From Candidatus Methylomirabilota bacterium (lineage in GTDB: Bacteria; Methylomirabilota; Methylomirabilia; Methylomirabilales; Methylomirabilaceae): a stretch of DNA of 64,000 nucleotides. The stretch covers positions 1-64,000 of the forward strand of contig PQAM01000008.1 in assembly GCA_003104975.1 (NCBI GenBank), written 5' to 3'. How positions within the stretch are numbered: the first letter of the stretch is position 1; each line of letters starts with the position of its first letter. The notes beneath the pieces were generated by a model. It had not been told where the DNA came from and did not search any database. It worked only from the letters and a program-made list of their open reading frames with translations. The position numbers and the translations under genes are program-made. Positions 62,841-64,000 of the stretch are shown one piece after another.

Positions 62841-64000
62841 GTGAGGAATCACCTACACCAGCGTCTTGCTCAGCGAGTGGACCAATGGCGAGGAGACGGG
62901 TATCCTGTCCCGCCATATCCTGCGCTGGCCGAGATTCTTGAGTGGGCATACGAGGGCGAGACCGAAACCCTTCGTTTCCTGCGCCGCCCACAGCTTCAGG
63001 CGCTAGAGACCTACTGGTATCTTCGGCTTGTCGAAGGGACTCCCCACGTTTGCGATCTATACCGGCGCTTCTTCCAGAAGCAGTCTGAACTCCTCGATGC
63101 GCTTGGACTTGACAATCCTCGCATCAAAGAATTCGCCCTGGATGAGGGGATCAATGCCCTCTGGACGCGGATCAAGACGGACGACGGATTCGTCCGCGAT
63201 TTTCGGCTGGAATCGCTCCGCGAGACGCTCAGTCTTGACTACCCGAGCTACATCCTTGCCTTGGCGATGGGGGCCGGAAAGACCATTCTGATCGGCGCGA
63301 TCATTGCGACCGAGTTCGCGATGGCGCTGGAATACCGCCACGACCCTGACGCCCCTTTTGTGCAGAATGCCCTCGTCTTTGCTCCAGGTAAGACAATCAT
63401 CGAATCCTTACGCGAACTGGCCGAGATCCCGTACGAAAAAATCCTGCCGCCACGCCTGCACAAACCGTTTGCCGCCTCGGTCAAGCTGACCTTTACACGC
63501 GACGGGGAGAAGGACGTGCCGGTGATCCGAGGCAGCTTTTACAATGTTGTCGTGACCAATACCGAGAAGATCAGGATTCAGAAGGAGACGATCCGGAAGT
63601 CGGATATCGGCAACCTGTTCACGGCTGGGCGGGAGGATGAGGCCCGCGCCGAAATCGCCAACCTGCGTCTCCAGGGTATCGCCAGCCTCCCTCATCTGGC
63701 GGTCTTTTCCGACGAGGCCCACCATACCTATGGGCAGTCGCTTGATACCGAGTTGAAAAAGGTCCGCAAGACAGTTGATTATCTGGCTGCCAACACCAAC
63801 GTGATCTGTGTAGTCAACACGACCGGTACCCCCTATTTCCAGCGGCAGCCATTAAGGGATGTGGTCATCTGGTATGGTCTTTCGGCCGGTATCAAAGACG
63901 GTATCCTCAAGGACCTGGCCGGCAATATCCACGCTTACGATTTCTCAGGCGACGCCGAAACGTATGTCGCCCACGTCATCGAGGATTTCTTTCGAGACTA
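62841..64000 (+). CDS. Type III restriction-type DEAD/DEAH helicase (partial)
   Basis: A reading frame from GTG 62841 runs to the window end without a stop. It shows a Walker A motif (LAMGAGKT), a DEAH-type motif (VFSDEAHHTYGQ) and motif III-like NTTGTPYF, preceded by ELLDALGLDNPRIKEF. This is the layout of type III restriction endonuclease Res subunits or a related DEAD/DEAH ATPase. No Mod methyltransferase is in view; one may lie beyond the window. No in-frame ATG is available before the helicase region, and GTG is the first usable codon after the stop at 62823-62825. Confidence 0.85.
   Translation, partial: MRNHLHQRLAQRVDQWRGDGYPVPPYPALAEILEWAYEGETETLRFLRRPQLQALETYWYLRLVEGTPHVCDLYRRFFQKQSELLDALGLDNPRIKEFALDEGINALWTRIKTDDGFVRDFRLESLRETLSLDYPSYILALAMGAGKTILIGAIIATEFAMALEYRHDPDAPFVQNALVFAPGKTIIESLRELAEIPYEKILPPRLHKPFAASVKLTFTRDGEKDVPVIRGSFYNVVVTNTEKIRIQKETIRKSDIGNLFTAGREDEARAEIANLRLQGIASLPHLAVFSDEAHHTYGQSLDTELKKVRKTVDYLAANTNVICVVNTTGTPYFQRQPLRDVVIWYGLSAGIKDGILKDLAGNIHAYDFSGDAETYVAHVIEDFFRD

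Overview
The window is GC-rich DNA from a diderm (Gram-negative) bacterium. A TonB-dependent receptor, ExbB/ExbD/TonB, a porin and an exported lipoprotein oxidase all point to an outer membrane. The gene mix resembles what I recall of the NC10 / Methylomirabilis lineage, but nothing in the window proves this and I hold it loosely. Genes are densely packed, with many ATGA, TAATG or TGATG start/stop overlaps. Several families of short palindromic dispersed repeats sit between operons. I saw no rRNA, tRNA, CRISPR array, transposase or phage gene.

Layout. 1-1.7 kb: the end of an unknown gene, a DUF2283/nuclease-like pair and a Uma2-type gene. 1.9-8 kb: housekeeping genes (TldD/TldE protease pair, MutY plus a Nudix hydrolase, peptide deformylase, PduO-type cobalamin adenosyltransferase) and a HigBA toxin-antitoxin pair. 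8.1-20 kb: a TPR protein and an alpha-glucan/trehalose block (TreY, a DUF3536 GH57 protein, GlgB, a GH57 4-alpha-glucanotransferase-like enzyme) whose last gene overlaps an MscS channel gene. 20-23 kb: small exported proteins, including three tandem paralogues. 23-28.6 kb: an UvrD-type helicase-nuclease, a HAD phosphatase, a RodZ-like protein and a CDF metal exporter.

28.8-48.8 kb is an iron, tetrapyrrole and redox island. One unit, read leftwards, carries an XRE regulator, ExbB, ExbD, TonB, HemP, a small Cys-rich ORF, an unusual PepSY/BNR protein fused to a TonB-dependent receptor, and an exported double CbiX-like chelatase. Next come a ferritin-like protein and an operon-like run of multicopper oxidase lipoprotein, Tat-exported ApbE, porin, flavinylated FMN-binding protein and a four-helix membrane protein. 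Last come an Fbp-type ferric ABC transporter, an alternative-oxidase-like diiron protein and Fur with a near-consensus Fur box. Together they look like capture, oxidation, storage and regulation of iron plus electron disposal; that joint role is inference.

48.8-64 kb holds two PIN and one RelE toxin-antitoxin modules, a secreted Kelch/PKD protein, an orphan LuxR regulator with a palindromic operator-like site, an alpha/beta hydrolase, a giant DUF255-aldo/keto reductase fusion followed by a two-cluster ferredoxin-like protein, a JAMM protease-like protein, a TIGR02757 protein, a BASS transporter, and the start of a type III restriction-type helicase cut by the window end.

The best candidates for undescribed biology are the PepSY/BNR-TonB receptor fusion with the exported chelatase, the multicopper oxidase-flavoprotein operon, the alternative-oxidase-like gene with a decayed C-terminal copy 27 kb away, the DUF255-AKR fusion, and a promoter-hairpins-terminator unit near 43.4 kb that may be a small RNA.
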